64,000 nt of DNA from Anaerolineales bacterium UBA6055. Its GTDB lineage: Bacteria > Chloroflexota > Anaerolineae > Aggregatilineales > Phototrophicaceae. The stretch's first letter is position 1. Every line of letters starts with the position of its first letter. The translations under genes and the position numbers were made by a program. Below the pieces are notes generated by a model. It was not told the origin of the DNA, searched no databases, and saw only the letters and a program-made list of their open reading frames with translations. This document shows positions 33,837-44,265 of the stretch, piece after piece. Where the stretch lies: NCBI GenBank assembly GCA_002428985.1, contig DIYL01000021.1:62001-126000 (forward strand), given 5' to 3'.

Positions 33837-35549
33837 ATGATGATGTTTGATAATCTGCCAAACACCTATGAGGAATACAAAGACTGGGGGTTTGACCAAT
33901 TTAAGCCGTATGCAGATAAATTACTTGAAACCGAGATTACAGAAGACACCATTGATAGCTGGTTGATTGGGTATCGTCAATTATTTGAACGCTTAGACGA
34001 AATGGGACAGCGCGCACAAGTTGCCACCACCCAAGATACAACTGATGAAGATGCCAATCAGCGTTTTCTGCGCTATAACGACGAAATTTTGCCCCATGTG
34101 ATGACAGTGGATAATCAACTCAACAAAAAAATAGTCGATAGCGCCATCGTGCCTGAAGGTATGGAAATTGCCATCCAAAAAATCAAAGCTGATATTGAAC
34201 TATTCCGCGAAGACAATCTCCCGCTCATCAGTAAAGAGAATAATCTCTCAACCGAATACGATCGGGTCATCGGCGCACAGACGGTAGAATGGGACGGTAA
34301 AGAAGTTACGTTAAGCCAACTATCGCCAGTATTTTTGGAAAATGATCGGGATCGCCGTGAGAAGGCGTGGACACTATCGACACAACGCCGTTTAGAAGAT
34401 CGTGATGCTCTGAATGACATCTGGCGACGCTTCCTCGACATCCGCAAAGCCATCGCCCAAAATGCTGGTATGGCAGATTATCGCGACTATATGTGGACAA
34501 AACTGAAACGCTTTGATTACTCACCAGACGATGCGATAACATTCTTTGATGCGATTGAAGAAGCTGTCGTTCCAGCATTAGAACGTTCTATGGAAAAACG
34601 CCGACAGGCACTCGGGTTAGATAGTCTACGTCCGTGGGATACAAAAGTTGATGTCAAAGGACGTGACCCATTACGCCCATTTGACAGTGTGCAGACCTTA
34701 CAAGATAAGTCAGTTGATATTTTTAATTCGGTCGACCCTGAGCTTGGCAACTACGTCAAAATCATGCGTGACGAATCGTATCTAGATTTGGATAATCGTA
34801 AGGGCAAAGCCCCGGGTGGTTATTGTACATTTTTCCCATTAGCGAACCGTCCATTTATCTTCATGAACTCCGTCGGTACACATAGCGATATTCAGACGAT
34901 GTTGCATGAAGCTGGACACGCTTTTCACGCATTTGCAGCCAGTGCATTGCCTTATTTCCAGCAGATGGATGTTCCGATGGAATTTGCGGAAGTCGCCTCG
35001 ATGTCTATGGAGCTATTAGCCGCCCCCTATCTATCGGAAGAAAACGGAGGGTTTTACACGCCGGCGGATGCAGCCCGCGCACGAATTGAGCATCTAGAAG
35101 ACTTGCTCTATCTCTGGTCATATATTGCAGTCGTCGCCCGCTTCCAACATTGGATCTATACCAACATTGACGACGCCTATGATCCTGAAAAATGTGATGA
35201 CGAATGGGAATCGTTGTGGAACCGATATATAAAGGGGATCGATTATAGTGGACTCGACCACTACAAACGCTTCCGCTGGCGTACACAACTTCATATTTAC
35301 CAAGTGCCATTTTATTACATCGAGTATGGGTTAGCACAACTAGGTGCGGTACAAGTTTGGGCAAACTCACTCAAAGATCACTCACAAGCGCTTACTAATT
35401 ATCGTCAAGCACTTGCCTTAGGTGATACAGTTGGTCTATCAGAGCTATTTGCTTCAGCTGGAGCGAAATTTTCATTCGATGCTGATACGCTTCGTGATGC
35501 CGTTCAACTCGTCGAGACAACATTGGAAGAACTTGAAGCTGTTGAATAG
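33837..35549 (+). CDS. M3-family oligoendopeptidase
   Basis: The ~570-residue cytoplasmic zinc peptidase should cut short peptides, as PepF/PepB do. The HEXXH motif is in TMLHEAGHAFHAF (~residue 360) with the third ligand region MEFAEVASMSMELL about 25 residues downstream. KAPGGYCTFF and YIEYGLAQLGAVQVW are family signatures. Several close start codons are possible (33837, 33840, 33843); GAGGGATG lies just upstream of the last. A TATAAT at 33795-33800 may be the -10 box. Confidence 0.93.
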   Translation: MMMFDNLPNTYEEYKDWGFDQFKPYADKLLETEITEDTIDSWLIGYRQLFERLDEMGQRAQVATTQDTTDEDANQRFLRYNDEILPHVMTVDNQLNKKIVDSAIVPEGMEIAIQKIKADIELFREDNLPLISKENNLSTEYDRVIGAQTVEWDGKEVTLSQLSPVFLENDRDRREKAWTLSTQRRLEDRDALNDIWRRFLDIRKAIAQNAGMADYRDYMWTKLKRFDYSPDDAITFFDAIEEAVVPALERSMEKRRQALGLDSLRPWDTKVDVKGRDPLRPFDSVQTLQDKSVDIFNSVDPELGNYVKIMRDESYLDLDNRKGKAPGGYCTFFPLANRPFIFMNSVGTHSDIQTMLHEAGHAFHAFAASALPYFQQMDVPMEFAEVASMSMELLAAPYLSEENGGFYTPADAARARIEHLEDLLYLWSYIAVVARFQHWIYTNIDDAYDPEKCDDEWESLWNRYIKGIDYSGLDHYKRFRWRTQLHIYQVPFYYIEYGLAQLGAVQVWANSLKDHSQALTNYRQALALGDTVGLSELFASAGAKFSFDADTLRDAVQLVETTLEELEAVE

Positions 35550-35554
35550 CAACG

Positions 35555-36085
35555 TTAACGATGGTGGGCATGAATCCAGCCATTACGAATAAATGAGGAT
35601 TGCTCGACGGTGATGAAGACATCGTCTTTAATGCCATGAGCAATCCGTATCACATCAGTTAAATCACGCCGATGACAAACCACCCGTAATTCAGCGACTT
35701 CACCGCGTGCTCCCTCACCGATTAATTCGGTCACACCATGATCAGCATCACGCAAGGCAACTGCAATTTGGTGGGCAATCGGGCGACTTGCAATAATCGT
35801 GACATCATCATAGGCATGATAAAAGCGGTTTTCAATTAACATGCCGACATATCCTCCCACTGCAAACCCCAGCACGTAGGCAATCAACTTGGGAACATTT
35901 TCGAGGTCAGTAATAACTTGCCCAGCGGTATACGCAAACAACAGTGATTCCAACGATGCAAACGCAAATGTTGATGCACGTTGACCACGTGATGCTAATA
36001 CAACACGGATTGTGCCGACGGCATTATTCAACACACGCAATACAAAGATCAGAATCGGGATGAACTGTGGATCGAATAGTGACAT
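35555..36085 (-). CDS. UPF0316 membrane protein (DUF2179/DUF5698)
   Basis: The 176-residue protein has three N-terminal helices with the UPF0316 pattern (FVLRVLNNAVGTIRVVLASRGQR, then SLLFAYTAGQVI and AYVLGFAVGGYVGMLIENR). A cytoplasmic DUF2179 domain follows (IGEGARGEVAELRVVCHRRDLTDVIRIAHGIKDDVFITVEQ), which has the ferredoxin-like fold thought to bind small ligands. Its exact role is unknown. The stop codon lies 5 bp from the convergent peptidase gene's stop. Confidence 0.9.
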   Translation of the reverse strand: MSLFDPQFIPILIFVLRVLNNAVGTIRVVLASRGQRASTFAFASLESLLFAYTAGQVITDLENVPKLIAYVLGFAVGGYVGMLIENRFYHAYDDVTIIASRPIAHQIAVALRDADHGVTELIGEGARGEVAELRVVCHRRDLTDVIRIAHGIKDDVFITVEQSSFIRNGWIHAHHR

Positions 36086-36213
36086 GAATCCCCCTTAGAT
36101 AACAATCACATGCCAATCCTACACAACACCATCCCACAGATGCAAGTGGTTATGAGATGATATAAAAAGCGAGCAATCGAAAATAATCAAATGAGGGATA
36201 AAATCGGGGTAGA

Positions 36214-36242
36214 GGACGGCAAGCTATTGTGATTTACCGTCC
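36214..36242. terminator. Hairpin downstream of the ribosome silencing factor gene
   Basis: GGACGG (36214-36219) and CCGTCC (36237-36242) form a 6-bp stem, partly extended by GCAA/TTTA pairs. It lies 29 bp beyond the stop of the minus-strand rsfS. No U-run is obvious. Confidence 0.4.
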
Positions 36243-36270
36243 GGCGAGTATCAACATCAAATACGGTAGA

Positions 36271-36636
36271 TTATTGTATCCGTAACATGACCTTAGAGGC
36301 GGCATCCCATAGTTCCTCGAGCGCATAAAATTCGCGCTTTTCAGACTCGAATAGATGAACAACAACATCACCATAATCCATGACAACCCATCCATTCTCC
36401 ACCGAACCTTCGTTGGTAAATGGAATTTCTTGGAAGTTATCTTTTACATCCTGACGAACTGTTTGGCTTAACGCGCGCAGGTGGCGGTCGTTGTTGCCAG
36501 TACAAATGACAAAAAAATCTGCGATGATGTTATCAGGGCGCAAATCAAGTAGGAGGATGTCTTCGGCTTTACGGTCTTCTACAATATCAACAACATGACG
36601 AGCAAGTGCTAGTGAATCCAAATAGTGTTTCTCCAA
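36271..36636 (-). CDS. rsfS: Ribosome silencing factor RsfS
   Basis: The 121-residue protein shows the family pattern: IVEDRKAEDILLLDLRPDNIIADFFVICTGNNDRHLRALSQTV, then GWVVMDYGDVVVHLFESEKREFYALEELW. RsfS binds ribosomal protein uL14 and blocks subunit joining when nutrients are scarce. It is normally beside nadD, but here the neighbours are UPF0316 and a uracil-DNA glycosylase, so the usual cluster is broken up. Confidence 0.95.
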   Translation of the reverse strand: MEKHYLDSLALARHVVDIVEDRKAEDILLLDLRPDNIIADFFVICTGNNDRHLRALSQTVRQDVKDNFQEIPFTNEGSVENGWVVMDYGDVVVHLFESEKREFYALEELWDAASKVMLRIQ

Positions 36637-36744
36637 CTATAGTTTACAACTGTTAAGGTTATTTTAGCATAAATTACGTTTCTGGAAAAACAATATTATC
36701 AAAATCAGGCAATTATTTGGGCTATTTTACAGTATTCTAACGTC

Positions 36745-37392
36745 TTATGACCCCAACAAAGATGTTAAACCAGCGACAAAATCGTTTTTCCCGCCTTGTG
36801 CTGGATGCCGAACCTTAACACAAGGAATGTCGAATTCAGTCATCGTGTCAAAGGCGACATTGCCGATGGCAATAATTTGCTCGAAGTCCCATAGCTCAAT
36901 TATCTGTTTGAGGATTTCACCACCGAGTCGAGTTTCAGGTTTGCGGGGTTTGCGATTGGTGAGTGGCTTACCTTTTTTGTGAGGATGAAACGGGAATGTA
37001 TTCCAAATAAATGGGATGATACCTAAGCCAGCGAGCGTTCCCCAGACAATCGTCGCACTTTGCTCACCGTAGACACGCTCAAATCCATCTTCATCGACAT
37101 TCTGGAAACCTTTGTCAGCGCCAAACATATCCAATTCTGTTACACCTTCCAACATCACTTTGTGGCTGGTCACAGGGACACCTGTCAGGCGACACCCTCG
37201 ATAACCGGGTGCTTCCATCACCATCAAGTTTTTAGGCATCTGTTCACGCATAACCTGCAAGTAGAGCTTCAGGTTTGCTTGCCGGATTATGTTATTTGGA
37301 TGCACTGGTGCATATTCGTTATATGCGTCGTCGGCTGTTGGTGCATTGGCTAATGTCGCGATCAATGCGTCAATTTGTTCATCTGTAATCAT
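36745..37392 (-). CDS. Uracil-DNA glycosylase family protein
   Basis: The 215-residue protein has the UDG-superfamily fold. VMEAPGYRGCRLTGVPVTS is the first motif (water-activating region), FIWNTFPFHPHKKG holds the Asn-containing base-binding strand, IIAIGNVAFDTM follows, and VRHPAQGGKNDF is the His motif near the end (consensus HPS). It should remove uracil or a related damaged base from DNA to begin base-excision repair. Motif A has E-A-P-G-Y instead of the canonical family-1 GQDPYH, so it belongs to one of the divergent families. The substrate is uncertain. Confidence 0.82.
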   Translation of the reverse strand: MITDEQIDALIATLANAPTADDAYNEYAPVHPNNIIRQANLKLYLQVMREQMPKNLMVMEAPGYRGCRLTGVPVTSHKVMLEGVTELDMFGADKGFQNVDEDGFERVYGEQSATIVWGTLAGLGIIPFIWNTFPFHPHKKGKPLTNRKPRKPETRLGGEILKQIIELWDFEQIIAIGNVAFDTMTEFDIPCVKVRHPAQGGKNDFVAGLTSLLGS

Positions 37393-37427
37393 CTAGTTGT
37401 CTCGTGTCTGTTGATTGATATTGAATC

Positions 37428-38393
37428 CTACCACTTTAATCGCCAGAAATCCGGATGTTCCGGATTGGTGAAGCGTTCCAATTGCTCAAGACCAATTTCA
37501 GGGTCGTAGGCTGTGCCATCAGGTAAAATCGTTGTTGCATCGAGTCGTGCAAGTCCAAAACGCGAGGGTTTAATCTGTGCCCCTTCTAGCTTAGCATACT
37601 TCAATCGTGCCCCTGTCAAGTTTGCCCCATTGAGTTGCGCATGTCGTAAATCAGCGCCAAATAAATCGGCATTATGCAAGTTCGCGAGATTCAGCTTTGC
37701 ATGTTCCATTTTAGCATTAGCCAGTACGGCATGGGTTAAGTCAGCATTCGATAGTTCGGCTTTTATCAAGTTGGCGGTGCGTAACTTCGCCTTCGTTAAA
37801 TCACTCCCCACTGCGGTTGCTTCTTCTAAGTTTGCATCGCTTAAATCGGCATGTGACAAATCCGCTTCATAAAGGAGCGCCCCCTGTAATTGTGCTCGGC
37901 GCATGGTGACATCATGCAACTTAGCATAATAAAACTGGATCTCTTGCATCTCAGCATCATCAAAGTTCGCGTGGTGTAAGTTAGCTTTCATTAAATTAAG
38001 TTTTTCTAAATTGGCTTTGGATAAATCCACACCGTGTAGCATCCCATCTTCCAACCATCCATGGTGTTTTAGCTCCTCGGTTGCACGCTTAGCTTGAACG
38101 TTTACACCGCTACCTAACTGACGAGACAATGTCTCACGCAGTTCGCGAATGCGTTGTTGTTCGTTACGATGGCGATTAATCAAATCAAGGATGAATACAG
38201 TGACTGCAATCGACATTGTTTCGGTATAAAGATTTGTGATATAACTAGCGACTTCATTTTCAAAGGCACTCGCCCCTAAAAACACACCAATCCCAACCAG
38301 AAAAATACCACCAAGAATCCGATATGTCATTCGATTGTCATGCCAGATTTTTACAATCTCTTTTTGTCGTAAGGTCGCTTGCATGCTATTCAC
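37428..38393 (-). CDS. Membrane-anchored pentapeptide-repeat protein
   Basis: The 321-residue protein has two N-terminal helices (~residues 24-70, MTYRILGGIFLVGIGVFLGASAF and ITNLYTETMSIAVTVFILDLI), a short coiled coil (RHRNEQQRIRELRETLSRQLG) and about 28 pentapeptide repeats (A-(D/N)-L-x-x; for example ADLSDANLEEAT and ANLHNADLFGADL). The repeats form a right-handed beta-helix. A DNA-mimic or scaffold role is possible, but no gyrase-protection features are apparent. Confidence 0.9.
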   Translation of the reverse strand: MNSMQATLRQKEIVKIWHDNRMTYRILGGIFLVGIGVFLGASAFENEVASYITNLYTETMSIAVTVFILDLINRHRNEQQRIRELRETLSRQLGSGVNVQAKRATEELKHHGWLEDGMLHGVDLSKANLEKLNLMKANLHHANFDDAEMQEIQFYYAKLHDVTMRRAQLQGALLYEADLSHADLSDANLEEATAVGSDLTKAKLRTANLIKAELSNADLTHAVLANAKMEHAKLNLANLHNADLFGADLRHAQLNGANLTGARLKYAKLEGAQIKPSRFGLARLDATTILPDGTAYDPEIGLEQLERFTNPEHPDFWRLKW

Positions 38394-38541
38394 CCCATTT
38401 GTTCAACCAAATATTTGTATTAACTTAACATGATTTTTGTCATATTGCATTTAAACTTAAGTTTATGGTTTATACGATGCTAAAGCGTTACAATAAATAT
38501 AGTTTGTCTGTTACATTTTACATTTTAGGATAAATCCCATA

Positions 38542-41500
38542 ATGAACACTGTGCCGATAAATAGTGATACATGGAAGAAACTAGAAAAACGCGCAAGTTC
38601 ATTAGGTTGCTCAGTTGAGGAATTACTTGAAAAGTGGTTAGCCTCAGGCGATGTAGATCATTCATCTACAATCACTTATTTGCAACAACGATTTATCGAG
38701 TCGATTAAACAAGCTGTTATTGCAACGACGTTAGATGGTGAAGTTATCTATTGGAACCACTTCGCCGAGAAGGTCTACGGATGGCAATCAGATGAAGCAA
38801 TTGGCGCAAACCTCATTGACCTAGTTCAGTCCTCTATGACATCTCAACAGCATGATGATGTGATTGCAACACTATCTCAGGGTGATACATGGTCTGGCGA
38901 ATATCATGTCCAACATAAAGATGGGCACCAACTGACCTTGTTTGTCATCAATTATCCACATTTAGACGAACATGGTGAACTCGTTGCTATTATTGGCACA
39001 TTTGTCGATATTACCGAACGCAAACGAGAGCAAGACACCTTACGTCAAAATGAAGCACGCCTACAACTTGCCTTAGATAGTGCAAACTCAGGATTATGGG
39101 ATTGGCGTTTTGATGCACCAGATCATGACGGGTTGTCAGTAAATTCAGCATATGCCAGAATTCTCGGATACACATCGGATGAATTTCAAATTTCAACCTA
39201 TACATGGGAATCACTTGTCCATCCCGATGACCTTGATGATGTGAATGCACAAACCGGCAAATTACCAGCTCGTCCGGATACTGTGGTTACAGAATATCGA
39301 ATGAAACATAAAGCGGGACATTATATCTGGGTGCATGATCATAGCCGTGTGATTGAAAGACAACCAGATGGTACCCCATTGCAGATTATTGGAACAATCA
39401 TTGATATATCGGAACATAAACAAATCGAATTAGATTTGCTTGCTAGCGAAAACCGCTTCCGTGCATTCATGGACAACTTTGCTGGCGGTCAAATTTATAT
39501 CATGGATGATACATTACGACACGTCTATGGCAATAAAGCGACACTCGACTATCTCGGCATCACCTTGGATGACTATGTGGGTACAAGAGCGCATGACCTG
39601 TTTTCTGAAGAGCTAGCTGACCAATTTGAAGCTGCAGATCGGATTGTTTTAGAGACAGGCAAAACGAGCCAGCACATCGTATCGATGGGAGACGGGAATC
39701 ATACTTGGCAATGGGTACAAGATTACAAGTTTCGCTTTACTGGCGCTGATGGGAAATATATGATTGGTGGCATTTCGGTTGATATCACAGAACAAAAACA
39801 GATAGAGGATGCCTTACGCCAGAGCGAAGCGCGTTATCGTACGGTTATCGACAATTTTCCTAATGGATTAATTGCCTTATTTGATACAGATCTACGCTAT
39901 ACGGTTGCGAGTGGCGAAGGTTTGCGTGAGATTGGTCTAACTTTAGAAGGCAAACGTCTACGCGATGTCTTCCCGCCCGAAGTCTATGAACGAGATGAGC
40001 CGGCATTACTTGCCGCACTAAACGGAGAACGCCGAGAAAGCACCGTATCTTATGATGGTGAACATTTCCGTGTTATCACTGCTCCCGTCCGCGATGCACA
40101 TGGCCAAATTATCGGTGGCATGGTCATGTCACAGAATATCAGCGAACTGAAAAATGCACAGGATGAATTAACAGAAGCCAACAAAAAATTGTCACTTGCA
40201 ATCAAAACAGCCCAACTCGGCATATGGGAATTAGATGTCAACACCAATGAACTTCAAACCAACCAGCAGTTAATCGACATATATGGGATTCTACTAGAAG
40301 ACGCTGAGAATATTGAAAATTGGCGTAAGTATACACATAACGAGGATAGAGAAACCAGCCGACAACAATTTCACGAAATTATCAAAAGCGGCGAAGACAG
40401 GACCATTAATTTCCGCATTAATCGTGGTGACGGTCAAGAAAGACATATCCAAGGGTTTGGTCATGCGGTACACGATGAAAATGAAGAGATCAGTAAAATC
40501 ATCGGGATTAACATTGACATCACCGAGATTGTCGAATCACGCCAAAAGTTAGAGGCTAACGAGTCACGCTTAGTGTCATTAGCCGAAACTCACTCTGCAT
40601 ATATCATCCGAACTGATGTTGAAGGATTTTACACCTACGTCAATCCGATCTTTTTTGAGCACTTTGCCAGCCACGCATATGAGACCGCTGATGATGTGAT
40701 GGGAGCTTTCAGCCTCGATATGATTGTGCTGGAAGATCATCCTAAGACATATGCAGTTGTCATGGAGTGCATAGCAAATCCCGGTTATCCCCAACAAGTT
40801 ACCCTGCGTAAACCACGTGCAACTGGAGAAATTGTACATACTGTCTGGGAATTTGTTGCTATCCCAGATGAAAATGGGGATATAATCGAACTCCAGTGTA
40901 TTGGTATCGACATCACACACCAACTACGTATGCAAGAAGCCTTACAGATAAGCCAAGAGCGATTTGAGAGCACACTCCAGACAATCACAGATTATGTATG
41001 GAGTGCTGATATTATAGATGGAGAATTTGTCTATAATTACATATCACCAGTTGTTGAGACAATAACAGGATATCCTCGCGAGTACTTTTATACTGATATT
41101 AATACGTGGATAACAATCATTCATAAAGATGATCTTGCAAAAGCAAAAGCCAATCTTGAACGCGAATTAGCGGGTGAGACCATTAGTGATGAATATCGTA
41201 TTGTGCGATCAGATGGTGAAGTTCGTTGGATAAATAGCAAAGTATCGCCAACTAAAGATGAACATGGTATCGTCATTCATCTTGATGGGATTGTCAGCGA
41301 TATTACAGAACGCAAACAGGTAGAATCGGCATTACAAGAGAGCGAAAATCGTTATCGTGCATTGTTTAATGAGGCGAGTTTCCCGATTGTCATTTATGAT
41401 GCCAATGCACGGATCGTCATGTTAAATGATATAGCTTCACGTAATTTAGGTGTGCCACCAGAAGAAGCAATTGGTAAAACAATTGGACACTATTTCCCAC

Positions 41501-42828
41501 AGAATCAAGCTCCAACAGTTGAACGAATCCGGCAAGTTATAGCAACAGGGAAACCACTCTTTGTAGAAGACGCGATTATGATTGGAGACACAGAATATTG
41601 GTTTTCCTCTGCCATTCATCTCGTCCCAACCATCGAATCGCATCAACCCTATGTTCAGATTGTTTCTAATGACATCACAGAGCAAAAAAACGCCGAAGCC
41701 GAGAAAAAGAGAAACGAAGAAAAATTCCGTGCTGCAATTGAAGCAAGCCTTGACGCCTTCTATCTGATGGAGAGTGTTTATAATGATGATGAAGAAATTG
41801 TCGATTTCCGCATTTTAGAGATAAACGATAATGCAGTCATACAATTAGGTATGCCACGCGAAAAATTAGTCGGTGGCTTAATCTGTGAGCTGTTCCCGAT
41901 TAATCGTACTGGGGGATTTTTTGATTCATATAAAGATGTAGCTGAAACAGGTGAAGCATTTGAACAAGAATTTTTTGTTCCAGATGGAAATGTCGCCGGC
42001 GGATGGTATCATCATCAGGTTGTAAAAGTTGGGAATGGCGTTGCAATTATGACGCGGGATGTTACAGACCGCAAGCACCGTCAACAACTCATCGTAGATA
42101 ATCAGCGCATGACGGCACAATTCCAAAAGGAACAAGAGCGCAATTCGCTAATCCAACGAATTGTGTCCACATTATCCCATGATCTCCGTAATTCGTTAGC
42201 TATCGTATCGACCTCATCTGATATTCTCACACGGCATTTTGACAAACTTGATGACGAAAAACGACAAAGCAAACTGGATATGATTAATCGCCAGATTGAG
42301 TTTGCAACGACCCTACTGCAAGATACCGTCGATCATGCACGTGGCAAAATGGACAAGCATCCCTTTAAGCCAAAACCAACCAACCTTGCAACGCTTTGCC
42401 GTGTCAGTGTACAAGAAGTTGGATCCGCTTATAATAACAAGCACAACATGAAATTTGAAAACGCCGGTGATATTGAATTTGTCAATGTAGATGAAACATT
42501 GATCAGTCGCATTTTGTTGAATTTACTGTCAAATGCCATCAAATATACACCTGAGGGCGGGCAGATTGATTTAACCCTTGATCAATATGCTGACCAAATT
42601 ATTTTACAGGTCAAAGATACAGGTATCGGCATCAGTTCAGACGATTTACCTTATATCTTTGAACCATTATTCCGTGTTAACGAGTCGGAGGATATCGAAG
42701 GTACAGGATTGGGTTTGAGTATCGTACAAGATTGTGTGATTGCGCATCACGGACAGATCTCGGTTGAAAGCCAACTTGACATTGGGACAACATTCACAGT
42801 TGAGTTACCCACAAATGTCAAGTTGTAA
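38542..42828 (+). CDS. Orphan sensor histidine kinase with nine PAS domains
   Basis: The 1428-residue soluble kinase has a short helical N-terminus and nine successive PAS/PAC units, whose ends are marked by FVDITERK, IIDISEHK, SVDITEQK, MSQNISELK, NIDITEIVE, GIDITHQLR, VSDITERK, SNDITEQK and TRDVTDRK. Then comes a HisKA helix with the phospho-acceptor in LSHDLRNSLAI (~residue 1213) and an HATPase domain (N-box LLNLLSNAIKYT, G1 DTGIGI, G2 EGTGLGLSI). There are no transmembrane helices and no receiver domain, and no response regulator lies nearby. It likely integrates several small-molecule, redox or light-like inputs. Confidence 0.95.
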   Translation: MNTVPINSDTWKKLEKRASSLGCSVEELLEKWLASGDVDHSSTITYLQQRFIESIKQAVIATTLDGEVIYWNHFAEKVYGWQSDEAIGANLIDLVQSSMTSQQHDDVIATLSQGDTWSGEYHVQHKDGHQLTLFVINYPHLDEHGELVAIIGTFVDITERKREQDTLRQNEARLQLALDSANSGLWDWRFDAPDHDGLSVNSAYARILGYTSDEFQISTYTWESLVHPDDLDDVNAQTGKLPARPDTVVTEYRMKHKAGHYIWVHDHSRVIERQPDGTPLQIIGTIIDISEHKQIELDLLASENRFRAFMDNFAGGQIYIMDDTLRHVYGNKATLDYLGITLDDYVGTRAHDLFSEELADQFEAADRIVLETGKTSQHIVSMGDGNHTWQWVQDYKFRFTGADGKYMIGGISVDITEQKQIEDALRQSEARYRTVIDNFPNGLIALFDTDLRYTVASGEGLREIGLTLEGKRLRDVFPPEVYERDEPALLAALNGERRESTVSYDGEHFRVITAPVRDAHGQIIGGMVMSQNISELKNAQDELTEANKKLSLAIKTAQLGIWELDVNTNELQTNQQLIDIYGILLEDAENIENWRKYTHNEDRETSRQQFHEIIKSGEDRTINFRINRGDGQERHIQGFGHAVHDENEEISKIIGINIDITEIVESRQKLEANESRLVSLAETHSAYIIRTDVEGFYTYVNPIFFEHFASHAYETADDVMGAFSLDMIVLEDHPKTYAVVMECIANPGYPQQVTLRKPRATGEIVHTVWEFVAIPDENGDIIELQCIGIDITHQLRMQEALQISQERFESTLQTITDYVWSADIIDGEFVYNYISPVVETITGYPREYFYTDINTWITIIHKDDLAKAKANLERELAGETISDEYRIVRSDGEVRWINSKVSPTKDEHGIVIHLDGIVSDITERKQVESALQESENRYRALFNEASFPIVIYDANARIVMLNDIASRNLGVPPEEAIGKTIGHYFPQNQAPTVERIRQVIATGKPLFVEDAIMIGDTEYWFSSAIHLVPTIESHQPYVQIVSNDITEQKNAEAEKKRNEEKFRAAIEASLDAFYLMESVYNDDEEIVDFRILEINDNAVIQLGMPREKLVGGLICELFPINRTGGFFDSYKDVAETGEAFEQEFFVPDGNVAGGWYHHQVVKVGNGVAIMTRDVTDRKHRQQLIVDNQRMTAQFQKEQERNSLIQRIVSTLSHDLRNSLAIVSTSSDILTRHFDKLDDEKRQSKLDMINRQIEFATTLLQDTVDHARGKMDKHPFKPKPTNLATLCRVSVQEVGSAYNNKHNMKFENAGDIEFVNVDETLISRILLNLLSNAIKYTPEGGQIDLTLDQYADQIILQVKDTGIGISSDDLPYIFEPLFRVNESEDIEGTGLGLSIVQDCVIAHHGQISVESQLDIGTTFTVELPTNVKL

Positions 42829-42849
42829 GGATTCTAGGTCTCATCCGCT

Positions 42850-44004
42850 TTAAACAGCAATTACAGTACGTTGTTTACTGGCAATGAGATCAACATAAAT
42901 ATCAATAACCTCATCCATCATGGCATCCCAAGATTGTGTCTCGGCATATTGGCGAGCATAGCTTCCCATCTGCTTGATATTGTCATGCCTGACAGCAATT
43001 TTGCGAACACCTTCAACTAGATTATCAACATCACCACTATCAAAGGTGTAGCCGTTTTTACCTTCTTCAACAACATCTGTCACACCACCAACCCGCGACG
43101 CGACAACAGGCAATCCAGCTGCCATTGCTTCTACAACCACTAATCCAAATGTTTCGAGACGGGACGGGAAGACAAAAACATCAGCACTGGCATATGCCTG
43201 AGACAAGCGTTCACCACGCATATACCCCATAAATTTGACAGGTAATCCGGCGAAGTGTTGTTCTAAATATGGACGCGCTGGTCCATCACCCACAACAACT
43301 AGACGGGTATTCGGTACAGATTCGAGCGCAGGACGAATATGGTCAATTTGTTTTTCATCAGAGAGTCGCCCGACATAGATCAAAACATGATCATTAGTGT
43401 GCCCATCTGTCATTTCGTGACGCATGCTCTCAGAGTAAAAATTAGGATTAAACGCAGTCGCATCTACACCCCGCCGCCATAATCCCACATCAGCGATACC
43501 AAGTTCTTGCATCTGCGATTGAATCAACTTAGATGGGGCGAGGCTGTAATCTGCCCAGTTAAAGACATTTTTGGTCAACTCTTCTAAAATTGGACGGGTA
43601 AAACCAAGATCAAATAAGCCGACTTTGAATTGATTTGCCATCCGCGCATAATCTAGGTGAAATGAGGTCACCGTTGGGACTTCCATCCATTTGAGCATAC
43701 CCATCGTTGGGATGCCAGTCATCATCGGGTGGAATAGATGCGCAACATCTGGGTTGAATTCAGCTAAGTCACGATATAGGTCTAATGTTGCAAACCCCAT
43801 ACGTGCTTCAGGATAAAACGGAAATGATAAGCTAGGTAAGCTACAAACGGGTACATCATTGTACTGTTGATTTGCCCCATAACGTGGTGCAATAACCATT
43901 GCGTCAATGCCACGTTTGGCAAGGTGATCAAGTAGTAGGCAGGTCACTTTAACGATGCCATCAACTTTTGGCAAGAAGGTTTCAGTAATAATTGCTACGC
44001 GCAT
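42850..44004 (-). CDS. GT4-family glycosyltransferase (mannosyltransferase-like)
   Basis: I chose ATG 44004 (MRVAIITETFLPKVDG...), the family's usual start; an upstream start adds 13 residues. The ~384-residue enzyme has a GT-B fold: N-terminal TETFLPKVDGIVKV, HLFHPMMTGI and VTSFHLDYA. The C-terminal part has YVGRLSDEKQID, VVVGDGPARPYLE and the nucleotide-sugar site FVFPSRLETFGLVVVEAMAAGLPVVAS (E-x7-E). It resembles SQD2/MgtA/PimB-type lipid glycosyltransferases acting on diacylglycerol or phosphatidylinositol at the inner membrane. The donor is uncertain (GDP-mannose or UDP-sugar). Confidence 0.9.
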   Translation of the reverse strand: MRVAIITETFLPKVDGIVKVTCLLLDHLAKRGIDAMVIAPRYGANQQYNDVPVCSLPSLSFPFYPEARMGFATLDLYRDLAEFNPDVAHLFHPMMTGIPTMGMLKWMEVPTVTSFHLDYARMANQFKVGLFDLGFTRPILEELTKNVFNWADYSLAPSKLIQSQMQELGIADVGLWRRGVDATAFNPNFYSESMRHEMTDGHTNDHVLIYVGRLSDEKQIDHIRPALESVPNTRLVVVGDGPARPYLEQHFAGLPVKFMGYMRGERLSQAYASADVFVFPSRLETFGLVVVEAMAAGLPVVASRVGGVTDVVEEGKNGYTFDSGDVDNLVEGVRKIAVRHDNIKQMGSYARQYAETQSWDAMMDEVIDIYVDLIASKQRTVIAV

Positions 44005-44265
44005 AATTTCTCTCTGTGTATCCCTATCTATCAGAATTCCCATTTTAATTAACCCACCAAGCTTTGATTAGTGACGGAAATCACAAAGGGTTAAAGGAAA
44101 CTTAACAAAAAAATAGCATCTGATAATATAATGCGCCTAGGTACTACACAATTGTCAATCAGTCATTTTCTGGAATTTTTATCAGATTAGCACAATTTCG
44201 ATAAATGCAAAAAATGAAGTCGTTGTACAATATATTAGGTCATATGATATAGGTTGGAGTATATA

